Positions 40,101 to 49,315 of a stretch of 64,000 nucleotides of DNA are shown here, in pieces (the first letter of the stretch is position 1; the number at the start of each line of letters is the position of its first letter). The notes under the pieces were generated by a model that ran no database searches, was not told the DNA's origin, and worked only from the letters and a program-made list of their open reading frames with translations. The stretch covers positions 2,297,513-2,361,512 of the forward strand of contig NZ_CP104311.1 in assembly GCF_036864975.1 (NCBI RefSeq), written 5' to 3'. Made by a program: the position numbers and the translations under genes. The stretch comes from Methylococcus capsulatus (GTDB lineage: Bacteria > Pseudomonadota > Gammaproteobacteria > Methylococcales > Methylococcaceae).

Positions 40101-43100
40101 CCAGCGTAGGAACTGGCGTACACCCTCGGCGACCGGGATCGCGTCGATGCCCAACTGGCTCAGATGGCGGACACTGCCGAGTTTCACGCCCATACCGACC
40201 TCCTCCCATACGCTGAAGGCGTGGCAGACCACCGCCGTTTCCGGGTGCGCTTGCGCGAATCCGTCCAGCAGCCGCGCCACCGCCTCGTTCGAATAGGCAT
40301 ACCAGGCGTTGTTCATCATCCCGGTGACCCCGATGATCGAGGTCAGTGCCGCAAACAGTTTGGGCGGATGGTTGTCGAACAGGACCCGCAGGTTCTCGGC
40401 ACCCGTCAGCTTGGGCGCGATTTCGCGCCGGGCCTGTTCGGCCGACACCTGGGCCACGGGCCGCGGGGTATTGGTGCCGGCACCGTGTATCACCCCGGTC
40501 ACCGGTCCCATTTCACTGCGGATAACAGTGATCAGCCGTTCCATCGCCTGGAGGTCGGCGACGTCGGCGGCGTAGTAGCGGCAGTCGATGCCCGCTTCGG
40601 CGAAGCGCTGGAGGGTCGTGGCGAGTTCTCCGGTTTCGCCTGGCTGCGGCGCTGGCGAACGTCCGACCAGAGCCAGCCGGACGCCGGTCTCGAGGGCGAA
40701 GGCGTGTGCGCATTCCGCAGTGATGCCTTTGCCGCCGCCAGTGACCAGCACTACATCTTCGGCCGACCATTCGATCGAGCGCGGGGTGCAGTCTTCGGGT
40801 TCGATCAGCTCAATGCAGCGGCTCCATCGCTTGCCCTCGGGGTCGTATTCCACCGCTTTGTAGCCGGGCTGCCCGCGCAGTTCTGCCGCCACCCGATCAG
40901 CGACGAAATCGTCCGCCAGGGCGGGGTCGAAATCGAGCACCCCGACTTCGAGTTCCGGCCGCTCCAGCGAAAGGCTGGCGGCGAACGACCAGGCGCTGGT
41001 CGCTCCACCTCCCGGCCCTCCGCCGCCGCTGCGCTGGAGGAAGAAGACACTGTTCACGTTCCGCCAAAGGGTCGGAGTCCGTCGAGCCAGTTCGTGAATG
41101 ACGGCCAGTTCGTCGATACCCGAGTCGGCGATCGCACCGGTGCGCGGCATAGGGTTCTCTGACAGCACGATCACCAGCCGGCGGGTGCCGTCTGGGAGAT
41201 CGGCCTCGTCCAGATGGCCCGCATTCACTGTCTTGGCGGCAAGGCGTCGTTCAAGAGGTTCCGCAAAGGATGCACCGGCTTGGGGGAGCAGGACGAGACA
41301 TTCGCCGGCCGGTGGTTCGTTCGCGTCAGAAGGCGAAAAGAGCGGGGCGGCCACTCGCGACTTGCGGAACGCCCGGACCCAGCGCAGGCGTTTGACGGGT
41401 ACCGTGGCGGCTGCCGCAGCCGGTTCGGAACGTGCGGCCTCGCCGCTGGTCGCTGTCTCGAGCGCCGCAGCGATTTCTGCCAGCGTCGCATTGGCCAGGG
41501 GTGCGGCTTCGATCCGGTCCTGGGTGCCGGTGGCCAGGATCAAGTCGCCCAGCAGCGCGCCGGCTTTGATCGAGTCGATGTTGAGATCATCCAGCAGTCG
41601 CTGGTCCGGTGCCAGGCAGTCACGGCTGAACCCGGTGCGCTCGGCGACCAGGTCGAGTACCAGGTCCATCGCCGAGACCGGCGGGAGAGAGGCCACGGCA
41701 GGTGCCAGCGCTACGGCATCGAAAGCGGCGACGACGCTGCCGACGGTATCGGTGTTCACCTGCATCGGATCGATCTTTCCCTGCACCCCCAGGCGGATCG
41801 CGGCATCGCCGAGCAGGGTGCCGATCTTGATCGAATCCAGGTTCAGGTCGTCGATCAGGCGGGCCTCGTCTTTCAACGTGTCGATTGCGAAGCCGGTACG
41901 TTCGGCCAGCAGCGCCAATACCACGTCGCGTGCCGAAGCGGCCGTTGTGCCTGCGGATGCAGGCGCTGCGGCCGCCGGTTCAGGCCGGTGCTTCACGATG
42001 GCGGGCTGGACATCGGCGAAGAGTTCGCCCTTGAGATTCTGCGAGATGGACCGCATGCGATCGAGTAACGGACGGTTGGCGAGCAGTGCTCCGATTCTCA
42101 GGCCCAGCTCGGTCAGGTAGTCCCGGTTGCCCGGAAACCGGCGGTTGATCAGCAGCAGCACGCCCAGGGGCAGTTGCTGCATGGTCAGGACGGGTACACA
42201 GTCCACCGCGCGGGTTCTGACGCCGGCCAGGCGGTCGAGCGCGGGCTGGAAACGGGGGTCGGCATGGGCATTGGCCAAATGCAGGGAGCGCCGGCTGGTG
42301 AAAACTTCCCCCGCAATGCCGTGCTCCGCGCTCAGACCTAGACTTTCGGCCGCAGTGCCGAAGGCGGGATAGAGGGTGGCGGTATCACGATCGTGCAGTA
42401 GGAGCGCGCCGTATTCGGCCCCGAGGCTGTCCTTGGCCGATTCCACCAGGTTACCGATGATCGCCTCCGGGTGCGGGTCCACCGTTTCCCGGGCCACCAC
42501 GCGGTGCAGCAGCGTTTCGATTCCCTCCAGCTCGCGGGCGCGTTCGGCCAGGTAGGTCTGGATCAGGCCGGGTGCGGCGATCGCTGCAAGTTCGGCCAGG
42601 ATTTCCGCGTCCATGGGCGTGAAAGGCTCGCCCGGCCGTCGGGCTACGCGAACCAGCCCGAGCGGGTGGCCGGCGCCGCTGGGGAAAGGCACGTACAGTG
42701 CGGTCCATGCCGGCGGAACGCCGAGGGCCTCGAGCTCGGCCTGGACGCGGGGATCTTCCCCGAGGATTTCGATAGCCTCCGGCTCTCCGGACCGGAGCAC
42801 GTCGGCGAAGATGCCGTCGGCGGCGCTCAGCCGGTTGGCGAATGCGTCGAAAGGCAGGACGACCCGCAAGGCCTGCTCGCTCTGCTCGAACAACAACACG
42901 GTGGCGTGATCGGCGTGAACGGCATCACGGAAGGCCGCCGTCAGCGTCTCCGACAACTGGGCCAGATCGGAGGCCGTTCGTTCACTGATGCGGCGGAGCC
43001 GGCCGTCTCTGAGGACTGGCCGGTTGCCGTCGGCCGCGGGGACGGCACCGAGTTCACGTTCGCAGGGGGCGACATAGAACTTGCGTGCCGAGGCGGGTAC

Positions 43101-45908
43101 GAAGGGCCGGATCAGCCGGTTTTCGTACAAGCGTTCCCAGCGCAGGGCGAGTCCGCGGACATGGGCTTCGGCTACCACCGCATTGAAATCGGCGTCGCGT
43201 CCTGGTCTCCCTTCGACCGGCAGGCAGGGGCGCACGCGCCCGTTGCCATGGCTTTGCGCCAGTCCGGAAAGCACCCGGCCCGGCCCGACTTCCACCAGCC
43301 AGTCGCAATGTTCCGACATCGCCTCCAGCAGACGGGTGAAATTCACCGGCGATACGATCTGGCGGGACAGGTGTGCACGCAAGTCTACGCCGGATGTGAT
43401 TTCGTTGCCGTCGATGCTGGAGAACACCCGGACGGTCAGGTCGCTGGAGCGGGCGGGAAGGTCGGCGCTGCGCCGGAAGTTTTCCGCCGCGCTTGCGACC
43501 AGCTTCGAATGGAAAGCATTGGATACCGGCAGCATGCTGGCGCGGATACCGTCGGCATTCGCCAGCTCGACGGCACGGGCAACCGCCGCACGCTCACCCG
43601 AAATCACGATCTGTGACGGTGCGTTGACGTTGGCGATCGCGCAATAGCCGTGCTCTTGGCGGGACAGGATCGCCTCAGCGGTCGCGGCGTCGCAGGCCAG
43701 CACGGCCATCGCGCCCGCCTCGCCTTCCGGAGCCGCCATGACGAGCCCCCGCTGCGTTGCCAGGCGGATGAGCGTGGCTGCGTCATACGCGCCGGCCGCG
43801 GCCAGCGCGGTGAGTTCGCCCAGACTGTGTCCGCCCACTACGGAAGGAAGGATCCCGAGCGATTCCAGCCGTTGTTGCCACAGCAGGGATGCGGTGCAGA
43901 TCGCCGGCTGGGCGTTTTCGGTGGCGGTCAGCTCCGCCATCCACGCCGGTTCGAGTTTTTTCGCCGGATCGCGCTCAGTGGGGCGCAGGTACAGCCGACT
44001 CAAGTGGCCGTCCGGGTCCTTGGGACGCGAGGCCGCGGCTTCGGCGTCCGCGCGTGCGATGGTGTCGCGCGCCCATTCGAAACGCTCCACTAGACCTCGG
44101 CCCATCCCAATCTGCTGGGAGCCCTGACCCGGAAACAGGAAACCGACCCGCTGGGGCGCGACGGCATGGCCGATCCAAACTTGATCCCCTTGCCACAAGC
44201 TGCCCACCGCCGGGGTCTGTTGCTCCAGCTGTCGCTCCAGGAGTTCGAGCCGGGATTCCAGCTCTTCGACCGAGCCGGCGACCACAGCCGCCCGCCAGGG
44301 GTGGTCGTCGGCCAGAGTCGCTGCCTGGGCGGCCGCATCGACCAGCTCTCCGACCGCCATCCCTTTGATCTGCCGGCGGAACTCACATACGGTCTGACGC
44401 AGCAGGTGCGGATCGGCGGCCGAGAATGGGAAAACTTCCGTATGCTGACGGCTGGCCAGCAGGACCCGCTCCGGCAGGGAGGGTGCAATTTCCGGGGACG
44501 GCGGGTCACCGCTTTCCAGCGTGACGTGGCAGTTGATCCCGCCGAACCCCATAGCGGACACGCCGGCGCGCAGGCACTCGCCCGGCTCTCTGATCTGCCC
44601 TTCCTGCACCGGGTAAAGTCCGCGCGCCGAATCGGCGAAGCTCGCATGCGGCTCGGTACAGCCCGCGGTGGGCGGCACCACACGCCGGTTGACCGCAAGG
44701 ACTGCCTTGATGAATCCGCCGATGCCGGCCGCCGCCTTGGTATGGCCGACGATCGACTTGAACGAGGTCATACCGACTGAGTGGTCCTCGACCGCCCCGT
44801 AGGCGGCCAGGGCGCCGGCCACGCCTTCGAGTTCGATACGGTCGCCCACGGCAGTACCGGTACCGTGGCCTTCCACGAATGCCAGCGTCTGCGGGGCATA
44901 GCCCGCAGCCCGGTAGGCGCGCAGCAGCGCCAGACTCTGACCTTTCGCGCTGGGCGCGGTAATGCCGCCGCGGCCGTCGGACGACACACCCCAGCCGCGC
45001 AATACCGCATAGACCGTGTCGCCGTCCCGGCGGGCGTCCTCCAGCCGTTTCAGCACAACCATGCCGCAGCCCTCCCCCGGAATGAATCCCTTGCCGCGCC
45101 GGTCGTAGACCCGCATTTCGTCGCGGGTGAGGGCAGTGGCCTTGGCGAAGCCTATCAGTTCGAGCGTATCGAGGCTCACATCGACGCCGCCGGCGATCGC
45201 CAGGTCCATCTTGCCCTGGTGCAGATAATCGGCGGCAGTGGCCACCGCCAGCAGCGAGGACGAACAGGCTCCGTCAACGATGTACCCGCCGCCGTGCCAG
45301 TCGAGGTAATTGCAGATACGGCCGGCGATGGTATTGGCCAGGCCGCCGGCCAGCGTGTCTTCGCTGGCCGGTGGGAACACCGATTTGTAGATGTCTTCCA
45401 TCGCAGTTTCGAATTCTCGCATCAGATCGTCGGGGAGTCCGCGCGCCTGCGCCGTTTTTCGCAGCACCTTGCGGACGAAGGGCCAACGCAGGCGCATCGT
45501 GCCGGCGCGGGTCTCCTCGCCTGTCAGGGTGTTGCCGATGATCGCCCCGGCTGTGTCCTTCGGAAGGTCGTCGGGGCTGAGGCGGGCATGGTTCAACGCC
45601 TCCAGGGCCGTGGCCAGGGAAAGCCAATGGACGATATCCGTGGCATCGAACGTCGATTTGGGGATGCGATAGGCGCCGGGATCGAACTCGAAGCCGTCAA
45701 GGACGGCGGCTTTGCGTCCATAGGTCTTGTCGGGCGCGGCGGGGTCGGGGTCGTAATAATCGGCGAGTGGGAGCCGGACATCGGGAATTTCGCGGAACTG
45801 CTGCCGGCGACTGAGGATGTTTTCCCACAGTTGCAACAGGTTTCCAGCGCCGGGATAGCGGCAGGCCATGCCGATGACGGCGATCGGTTGTGCGGTTTGG
45901 GTACGCAT
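37191..45908 (-). CDS. Iterative type I polyketide synthase with GAF domains (PksE-like)
   Basis: A 2,905-residue multidomain synthase. Domains in order: KS with Cys in DGACSSSLLAV (about 215) and His in EGHGTGTAVGD and GHTKAAAG; AT with FPGQGSQQIGMG (about 595) and active Ser in GGHSLGELTALA (about 691); two GAF domains (about 978-1116 and 1129-1286); two ACPs, DLNLDSIKIG (about 1356) and DLNIDSIKAG (about 1441); KR with VTGGGKGI (about 1722) and its Tyr in YAYSNEA; DH with HDYRGSLLLP (about 2003); a PPTase-like region (SLSH, GCDL, then WAALETAMK, about 2370-2450); and two hotdog thioesterase-like domains (about 2564-2700 and 2746-2890), the second with NLVGNIYYSKYYELQG. The KS and the order recall enediyne-type PKSs. 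No enoyl reductase is seen. An AGGAGGAA site fixes the start. Product unknown. Confidence 0.9.
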   Translation of the reverse strand: MRTQTAQPIAVIGMACRYPGAGNLLQLWENILSRRQQFREIPDVRLPLADYYDPDPAAPDKTYGRKAAVLDGFEFDPGAYRIPKSTFDATDIVHWLSLATALEALNHARLSPDDLPKDTAGAIIGNTLTGEETRAGTMRLRWPFVRKVLRKTAQARGLPDDLMREFETAMEDIYKSVFPPASEDTLAGGLANTIAGRICNYLDWHGGGYIVDGACSSSLLAVATAADYLHQGKMDLAIAGGVDVSLDTLELIGFAKATALTRDEMRVYDRRGKGFIPGEGCGMVVLKRLEDARRDGDTVYAVLRGWGVSSDGRGGITAPSAKGQSLALLRAYRAAGYAPQTLAFVEGHGTGTAVGDRIELEGVAGALAAYGAVEDHSVGMTSFKSIVGHTKAAAGIGGFIKAVLAVNRRVVPPTAGCTEPHASFADSARGLYPVQEGQIREPGECLRAGVSAMGFGGINCHVTLESGDPPSPEIAPSLPERVLLASRQHTEVFPFSAADPHLLRQTVCEFRRQIKGMAVGELVDAAAQAATLADDHPWRAAVVAGSVEELESRLELLERQLEQQTPAVGSLWQGDQVWIGHAVAPQRVGFLFPGQGSQQIGMGRGLVERFEWARDTIARADAEAAASRPKDPDGHLSRLYLRPTERDPAKKLEPAWMAELTATENAQPAICTASLLWQQRLESLGILPSVVGGHSLGELTALAAAGAYDAATLIRLATQRGLVMAAPEGEAGAMAVLACDAATAEAILSRQEHGYCAIANVNAPSQIVISGERAAVARAVELANADGIRASMLPVSNAFHSKLVASAAENFRRSADLPARSSDLTVRVFSSIDGNEITSGVDLRAHLSRQIVSPVNFTRLLEAMSEHCDWLVEVGPGRVLSGLAQSHGNGRVRPCLPVEGRPGRDADFNAVVAEAHVRGLALRWERLYENRLIRPFVPASARKFYVAPCERELGAVPAADGNRPVLRDGRLRRISERTASDLAQLSETLTAAFRDAVHADHATVLLFEQSEQALRVVLPFDAFANRLSAADGIFADVLRSGEPEAIEILGEDPRVQAELEALGVPPAWTALYVPFPSGAGHPLGLVRVARRPGEPFTPMDAEILAELAAIAAPGLIQTYLAERARELEGIETLLHRVVARETVDPHPEAIIGNLVESAKDSLGAEYGALLLHDRDTATLYPAFGTAAESLGLSAEHGIAGEVFTSRRSLHLANAHADPRFQPALDRLAGVRTRAVDCVPVLTMQQLPLGVLLLINRRFPGNRDYLTELGLRIGALLANRPLLDRMRSISQNLKGELFADVQPAIVKHRPEPAAAAPASAGTTAASARDVVLALLAERTGFAIDTLKDEARLIDDLNLDSIKIGTLLGDAAIRLGVQGKIDPMQVNTDTVGSVVAAFDAVALAPAVASLPPVSAMDLVLDLVAERTGFSRDCLAPDQRLLDDLNIDSIKAGALLGDLILATGTQDRIEAAPLANATLAEIAAALETATSGEAARSEPAAAAATVPVKRLRWVRAFRKSRVAAPLFSPSDANEPPAGECLVLLPQAGASFAEPLERRLAAKTVNAGHLDEADLPDGTRRLVIVLSENPMPRTGAIADSGIDELAVIHELARRTPTLWRNVNSVFFLQRSGGGGPGGGATSAWSFAASLSLERPELEVGVLDFDPALADDFVADRVAAELRGQPGYKAVEYDPEGKRWSRCIELIEPEDCTPRSIEWSAEDVVLVTGGGKGITAECAHAFALETGVRLALVGRSPAPQPGETGELATTLQRFAEAGIDCRYYAADVADLQAMERLITVIRSEMGPVTGVIHGAGTNTPRPVAQVSAEQARREIAPKLTGAENLRVLFDNHPPKLFAALTSIIGVTGMMNNAWYAYSNEAVARLLDGFAQAHPETAVVCHAFSVWEEVGMGVKLGSVRHLSQLGIDAIPVAEGVRQFLRWMRTAPPTREVIVAASADGLATWVRPPLAEMTPPAGRFLGEVQRFEAGIELITRVSLDTRHDLYLTDHDYRGSLLLPTVMGLEAMAQAALRVAGDAGAEVVRIEDIRLERPIVVSRERPQRIEIRALALERKEVSDPVVVEVSIHAEQSGMEPAHFAARLVLGRRREAAPGETALPHRQLLGLVPKVDLYGGVLFQGPLFQRISGVESLDDRHVVFVTEARAETIRNPEGFSDAVRAPLVLGDPFYRDTLLQAGQLTLTPDVCLPVRIGRINLYRSLSDGGVYRAHAEITQRNGRRVLADVVVYDGDDRIVERIENYEVQMLERSANLPTPAQLLARAASADDPSLQERADRQARKFGLSAPYVTIRKIPELHARKRDERRTLSLPVFHAAIRGAGRRFAVDTSHLDIGWLETGKPILVRLPCPPESRTERELAEIGAAVTPLEISLSHDDEMLLCVAGVGFQGCDLVGAIRRSREQWRAMLNANLFSLVQRLESRGELLNEAGSRVWAALETAMKALNTRDVTLDIEAIKADGVLFRATDKDVRLWIVSFPLVSERDGQRMVAMVVAGTPVLEEKNMVVSECEDTSEATITKAVPVTMMQPGPTIENDESWLRWLKAGGDPSDILRVEPHITGQDSDQRIAFRFPLAFKDGANADGTLYFSRYFEWMGRIREMALRPVLSRLTHEFTSGEHAWVTNRSWAVIEKPVRPGEIIEVSCRFLGRNGPANATIAVGFEWHRVPVDGNPERIATSEIQMTWAKVLSHGVVVPAPYPPYLDGFFRELEVAREDHGEKDQTSYSRSTELIGTALWRAKPGPAGSVLLAEQTVATSPNDANLVGNIYYSKYYELQGMLRDGYFYGIVPDAYRIGEAQEGLRCIFTEIRHLRDAMPFDTIKARMSVAAIHQKGVLLAFDFFRVLPGGKSEKLATGTHVAAWRMSTEGAEITNLPSLLRIQLLKVVRDEILTAPSKSAA

Positions 45909-46170
45909 TGGGTATTTCCTCCTGAAAAAAGAACTGCCCAGGATTGGGCAATGGACATGACGCCGCCTTACGGTCGAACGTCGAGACGTGAATGCAGCGA
46001 GAAGAGCTGCCTCGAAGTTCAACGTAACAAGAATGCGGAGGAATTCAAGGAACATACGGCAAAGGAGCCGATAGTCCCCGTATGGGAAGGGAAGTCATGG
46101 GGAATAAAGGGAGTTACAAAAGTGTTGCCGCAGAAGGTCGAGGTTTCTCCGGCAGGGTTATCGCCGCAGG
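45909..46170. other. Gap between PKS start and RND pump gene
   Basis: This 262-bp region lies between the PKS start and the stop of the upstream minus-strand RND gene. It should carry the PKS promoter. It holds the strong AGGAGGAA ribosome site of the PKS next to 45909; no clear promoter hexamers, tRNA or small gene could be supported. Confidence 0.5.
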
Positions 46171-49100
46171 CTATGGTGAGGCGCGGTCTTCGAACCACTG
46201 GTACAAGGTCGGCAGAACCACCAGGGTCAGCAGAGTCGAGGTGATGAGACCGCCGATGACGACGATGGCCAGTGGCCGCTGGACTTCCGAGCCGGGGCCG
46301 GTGGCGAACAGGAATGGCACTAGGCCCAGCATGGCGACCGTCGCCGTCATCATGACCGGACGGAAACGCCGCTTGCAGCCTTCGACGATGGCGGTTTCGC
46401 GATCGATGCCGGTTTCGCGCAGGCTCCGTATATAGGAAACCAGGACGACGCCGTTCAGCACCGCAATACCCCAAAGAGTGATGAAGCCGACCGAGGCCGG
46501 CACCGACAGGTATTCGCCGGAGGCGAACAGGGAAAAAATCCCGCCCATGGAAGCGAACGGCAGGACCAGAATGATGAGGCTGGCGAATCGCAGTGAATTG
46601 AACAGCAGGAACAGCAGGAAAAAGATCGCCGCGATGGTGATCGGAATGATGACGAGGAGGCGATCCATGGCGCGCTCCAGGTTCTCGAACTGGCCGCCCC
46701 ACTTGAGGTAATAGCCCTCGGGCAGCTTGACTTTTTCGCTGACGGCCTTCTGCACTTCGGCCACGAAACCGCCCAGGTCGCGGCCGCGCACATTGGCGCC
46801 GATCACCAGGCGGCGCTTGGCCATTTCCCGGCTGATCTGGGCCGGCCCGTCGGTCAGCCGGATCTCCGCCAGGTGTTCCAGCGGCACCAGCGCGCCGTGG
46901 TGGGAACGCAGCATGATCTTGCCGATGGCTTCGGGGCTGCTGCGGAAGGACTCGGGGAACCGCACCACAGCCTGGAAGCGCCGCTCGCCCTCGTAGATCT
47001 GGGTCGAGCCGCGCCCTCCGATCGCGGTTTCGATGATGTCATTGATGTCCTGCACATTGATGCCGTGGCGGGCGATGGCCCAGCGGTCGATATCGATGGT
47101 GAGGTATTGCTGGCCGCTGACCCGCTCCATCCGGATGTCCGCCGAACCCCGGATCGAATTGAGCACCCGGATGATTTCATCGCCTTTACGCTTCAACATC
47201 TCGAGTTCATCGCCGAAGATCTTGATGGCGACGTCCGAGCGTACGCCGGTGACCATCTCGTCGACCCGGTCCGAGATCGGCTGGGACATCACGACCTGAA
47301 CGCCGGGCAGCACTTTGAGCTTCTCGGCCAGAGCATCCATCACGTCGTCCTGGTCCCAGCCCGACGGCAGTGCGTCCTTCGGCTTGAGGGTAAGGATGGG
47401 AGTGGACTCGTTTTCCGGCTGGGTATCGGTCGGGTTCTGGCTGCGGCCGAGCTGCGACACGGCGCGTTCGATACCCGGCACCTGCATGACCAGCCGCATC
47501 GCCTCTGTCTCCATCTTGATCGATTCGTCCAGCGACATGCTGGGGGCCCGGTTGATGCCGGTGACGATCGAGCCTTCCTTCATTTCGGGAATGAACGAGG
47601 TGCCGAGCAGGGGGAACAGCGCGAGGCTCGAGGCCAGCAAGGCCAGGGCCGTGGCGACCACCGTCCGCGGCCGGCCGAGCGCAACCCGCAGCAGGGCGAG
47701 GTAGGGGCGCTTCATCGCCGCGATGATGCGGGTGTCGTGCTCGGCCCCGCCTTTGAGCAGGTAGGCGCACAGCACCGGCGAGAGGGTCAGCGAGACGATG
47801 AGCGAAATGAACAGCGCGATGGCGATGGTGTAGGCCAGCGGGGCGAACAGCTTCCCTTCCAGGCCAGTCATGGTCATCAGCGGCAGGAACACGAGGCAGA
47901 TGATGCCGACTCCGAACAGCACCGGCGTGCCGACCTCGGCGGCGGCGCGCTGCACCACCTGGAGCTTGGTTTCGCCGGTGTCCTTCATTTCGCCCAAGTG
48001 GCGGAAGGTGTTTTCCACGACCACCACCGAGCCGTCGACCATGATGCCAATGGCAATCGCCAGCCCACCCAGCGACATCAGGTTGGCCGAGATGCCATAC
48101 CGGTTCATGACCATGAAGGTCGCCAACGGCGTGACCACCAGGGTCGCCACCACGATCAGGCTGGAACGGACGTCGCCCAGGTAAAGAAACAGAATGACGA
48201 CGACCAGCGCGATGCCTTCGACCAACACCTTGGTCACGGTGTGGATCGCCGCGTCCACCAGAGTGGTGCGGTCGTAGTAGGGTACGATTTTTAGGCCGCC
48301 GGGCAGCATGCCCTTGTCGTTGATCTCACGGATCCGTTCCTTCAGTTCCGTGACGATGCGCTTGGCGTTGCCGCCGCGGATCATCATCACGATGCCGCCC
48401 ACGGCCTCGGTCTGCCCGTTCTTGATGACGGCCCCGTAGCGCACCGCGTGGCCGATCTTCACCTCGGCCACGTCGCGGATGAACACGGGTGTGCCGCCGC
48501 TTTCCTTGAGCACGATGTTGCGGATGTCCTCGATGTTCTCGATCAGCCCCAGCCCGCGGATCAGGTACTGTTCCGCATAGCGGGGCAGCTTGCCGCCGCC
48601 GCTATTGGCATTGTTGAGTGCGAGGGCGGTGTAGATGTCCTTGAGCGAGATGCCGTAGTGGCGCAGCCGGTCCGGATTGGCGAGCACTTGGTACTGCCGC
48701 TCGAAGCCGCCGATCGAGTTGATCTCGGCGACGCCCGGTACACCCCGCAGCAGAGGGCGGACGACCCAGTCCTGGATGGTGCGGCGCTCGGTCAGCTCCT
48801 GCTCGGTCAGGGCGCGGTCGCCGTCGTCCGGGCGCTCCAGGGTGAACTGGTAGACTTCCCCCAGGCCGGTCGACACCGGCCCCAGCACTGGCGTGATGCC
48901 TTCCGGCAGCTGGGCAGCCGCTTCGATCAGCCGCTCCAGCACCAGTTGGCGGGCGAAGTAGACGTCGGTGTCGTCGCTGAACACCAGGTTGATCTGGGAC
49001 AGGGCGTTGCGGTTGACCGAACGCATCTCGGTCAGGCCCGGCAGGCCGGTCATCGCGATTTCCAGTGGCACTGTCACGAAGCGCTCGACCTCCTCGGGCG

Positions 49101-49269
49101 AGCGCCCCGGCGCCTCCGCCGCGACCTGGACCTGGACATTGGTCACGTCGGGGAAGGCATCCACCGACAGATCTTGCATCGCGGCGATGCCGAAGCCCAG
49201 CAGGCACAAGGTGAGGATCACGACGACGAGACGCTGCTGCAGGGCAGAGCGGATGACGGAATCGATCAT
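46171..49269 (-). CDS. Heavy-metal efflux RND transporter, CzcA/CusA family
   Basis: A 1,032-residue inner-membrane proton/metal antiporter. The N-terminal helix is followed by the family start VDAFPDVTNVQVQV and large periplasmic loops. The fourth-helix motif AIGIMVDGSVVVVEN is typical of heavy-metal exporters and supplies the proton-relay Asp. Twelve transmembrane helices are expected in two groups of six. The pump normally needs a membrane-fusion protein and an outer-membrane channel, usually encoded just upstream. Here an IS1182-type element lies directly upstream, so the gene is an orphan in this window. The metal is not evident from the sequence. Confidence 0.92.
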   Translation of the reverse strand: MIDSVIRSALQQRLVVVILTLCLLGFGIAAMQDLSVDAFPDVTNVQVQVAAEAPGRSPEEVERFVTVPLEIAMTGLPGLTEMRSVNRNALSQINLVFSDDTDVYFARQLVLERLIEAAAQLPEGITPVLGPVSTGLGEVYQFTLERPDDGDRALTEQELTERRTIQDWVVRPLLRGVPGVAEINSIGGFERQYQVLANPDRLRHYGISLKDIYTALALNNANSGGGKLPRYAEQYLIRGLGLIENIEDIRNIVLKESGGTPVFIRDVAEVKIGHAVRYGAVIKNGQTEAVGGIVMMIRGGNAKRIVTELKERIREINDKGMLPGGLKIVPYYDRTTLVDAAIHTVTKVLVEGIALVVVILFLYLGDVRSSLIVVATLVVTPLATFMVMNRYGISANLMSLGGLAIAIGIMVDGSVVVVENTFRHLGEMKDTGETKLQVVQRAAAEVGTPVLFGVGIICLVFLPLMTMTGLEGKLFAPLAYTIAIALFISLIVSLTLSPVLCAYLLKGGAEHDTRIIAAMKRPYLALLRVALGRPRTVVATALALLASSLALFPLLGTSFIPEMKEGSIVTGINRAPSMSLDESIKMETEAMRLVMQVPGIERAVSQLGRSQNPTDTQPENESTPILTLKPKDALPSGWDQDDVMDALAEKLKVLPGVQVVMSQPISDRVDEMVTGVRSDVAIKIFGDELEMLKRKGDEIIRVLNSIRGSADIRMERVSGQQYLTIDIDRWAIARHGINVQDINDIIETAIGGRGSTQIYEGERRFQAVVRFPESFRSSPEAIGKIMLRSHHGALVPLEHLAEIRLTDGPAQISREMAKRRLVIGANVRGRDLGGFVAEVQKAVSEKVKLPEGYYLKWGGQFENLERAMDRLLVIIPITIAAIFFLLFLLFNSLRFASLIILVLPFASMGGIFSLFASGEYLSVPASVGFITLWGIAVLNGVVLVSYIRSLRETGIDRETAIVEGCKRRFRPVMMTATVAMLGLVPFLFATGPGSEVQRPLAIVVIGGLITSTLLTLVVLPTLYQWFEDRASP

Positions 49270-49297
49270 CGGATGAGGCGACGGAGAGCTGGGGTCT

Positions 49298-49315
49298 CTA
49301 GCAGCCTGTCGGACT
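49298..49315 (+). repeat. Left terminal inverted repeat of IS1182-type element with CTAG
   Basis: CTAGCAGCCTGTCGGACT, exactly reverse-complementary to the sequence at 50837-50854. The outermost CTAG occurs at both ends and fits the 4-bp palindromic target duplication typical of this family. Confidence 0.92.

Noticed and set aside
37191-45908. Enoyl reductase domain in the polyketide synthase
   Set aside because: No ER nucleotide-binding signature was found between KR and DH or elsewhere.
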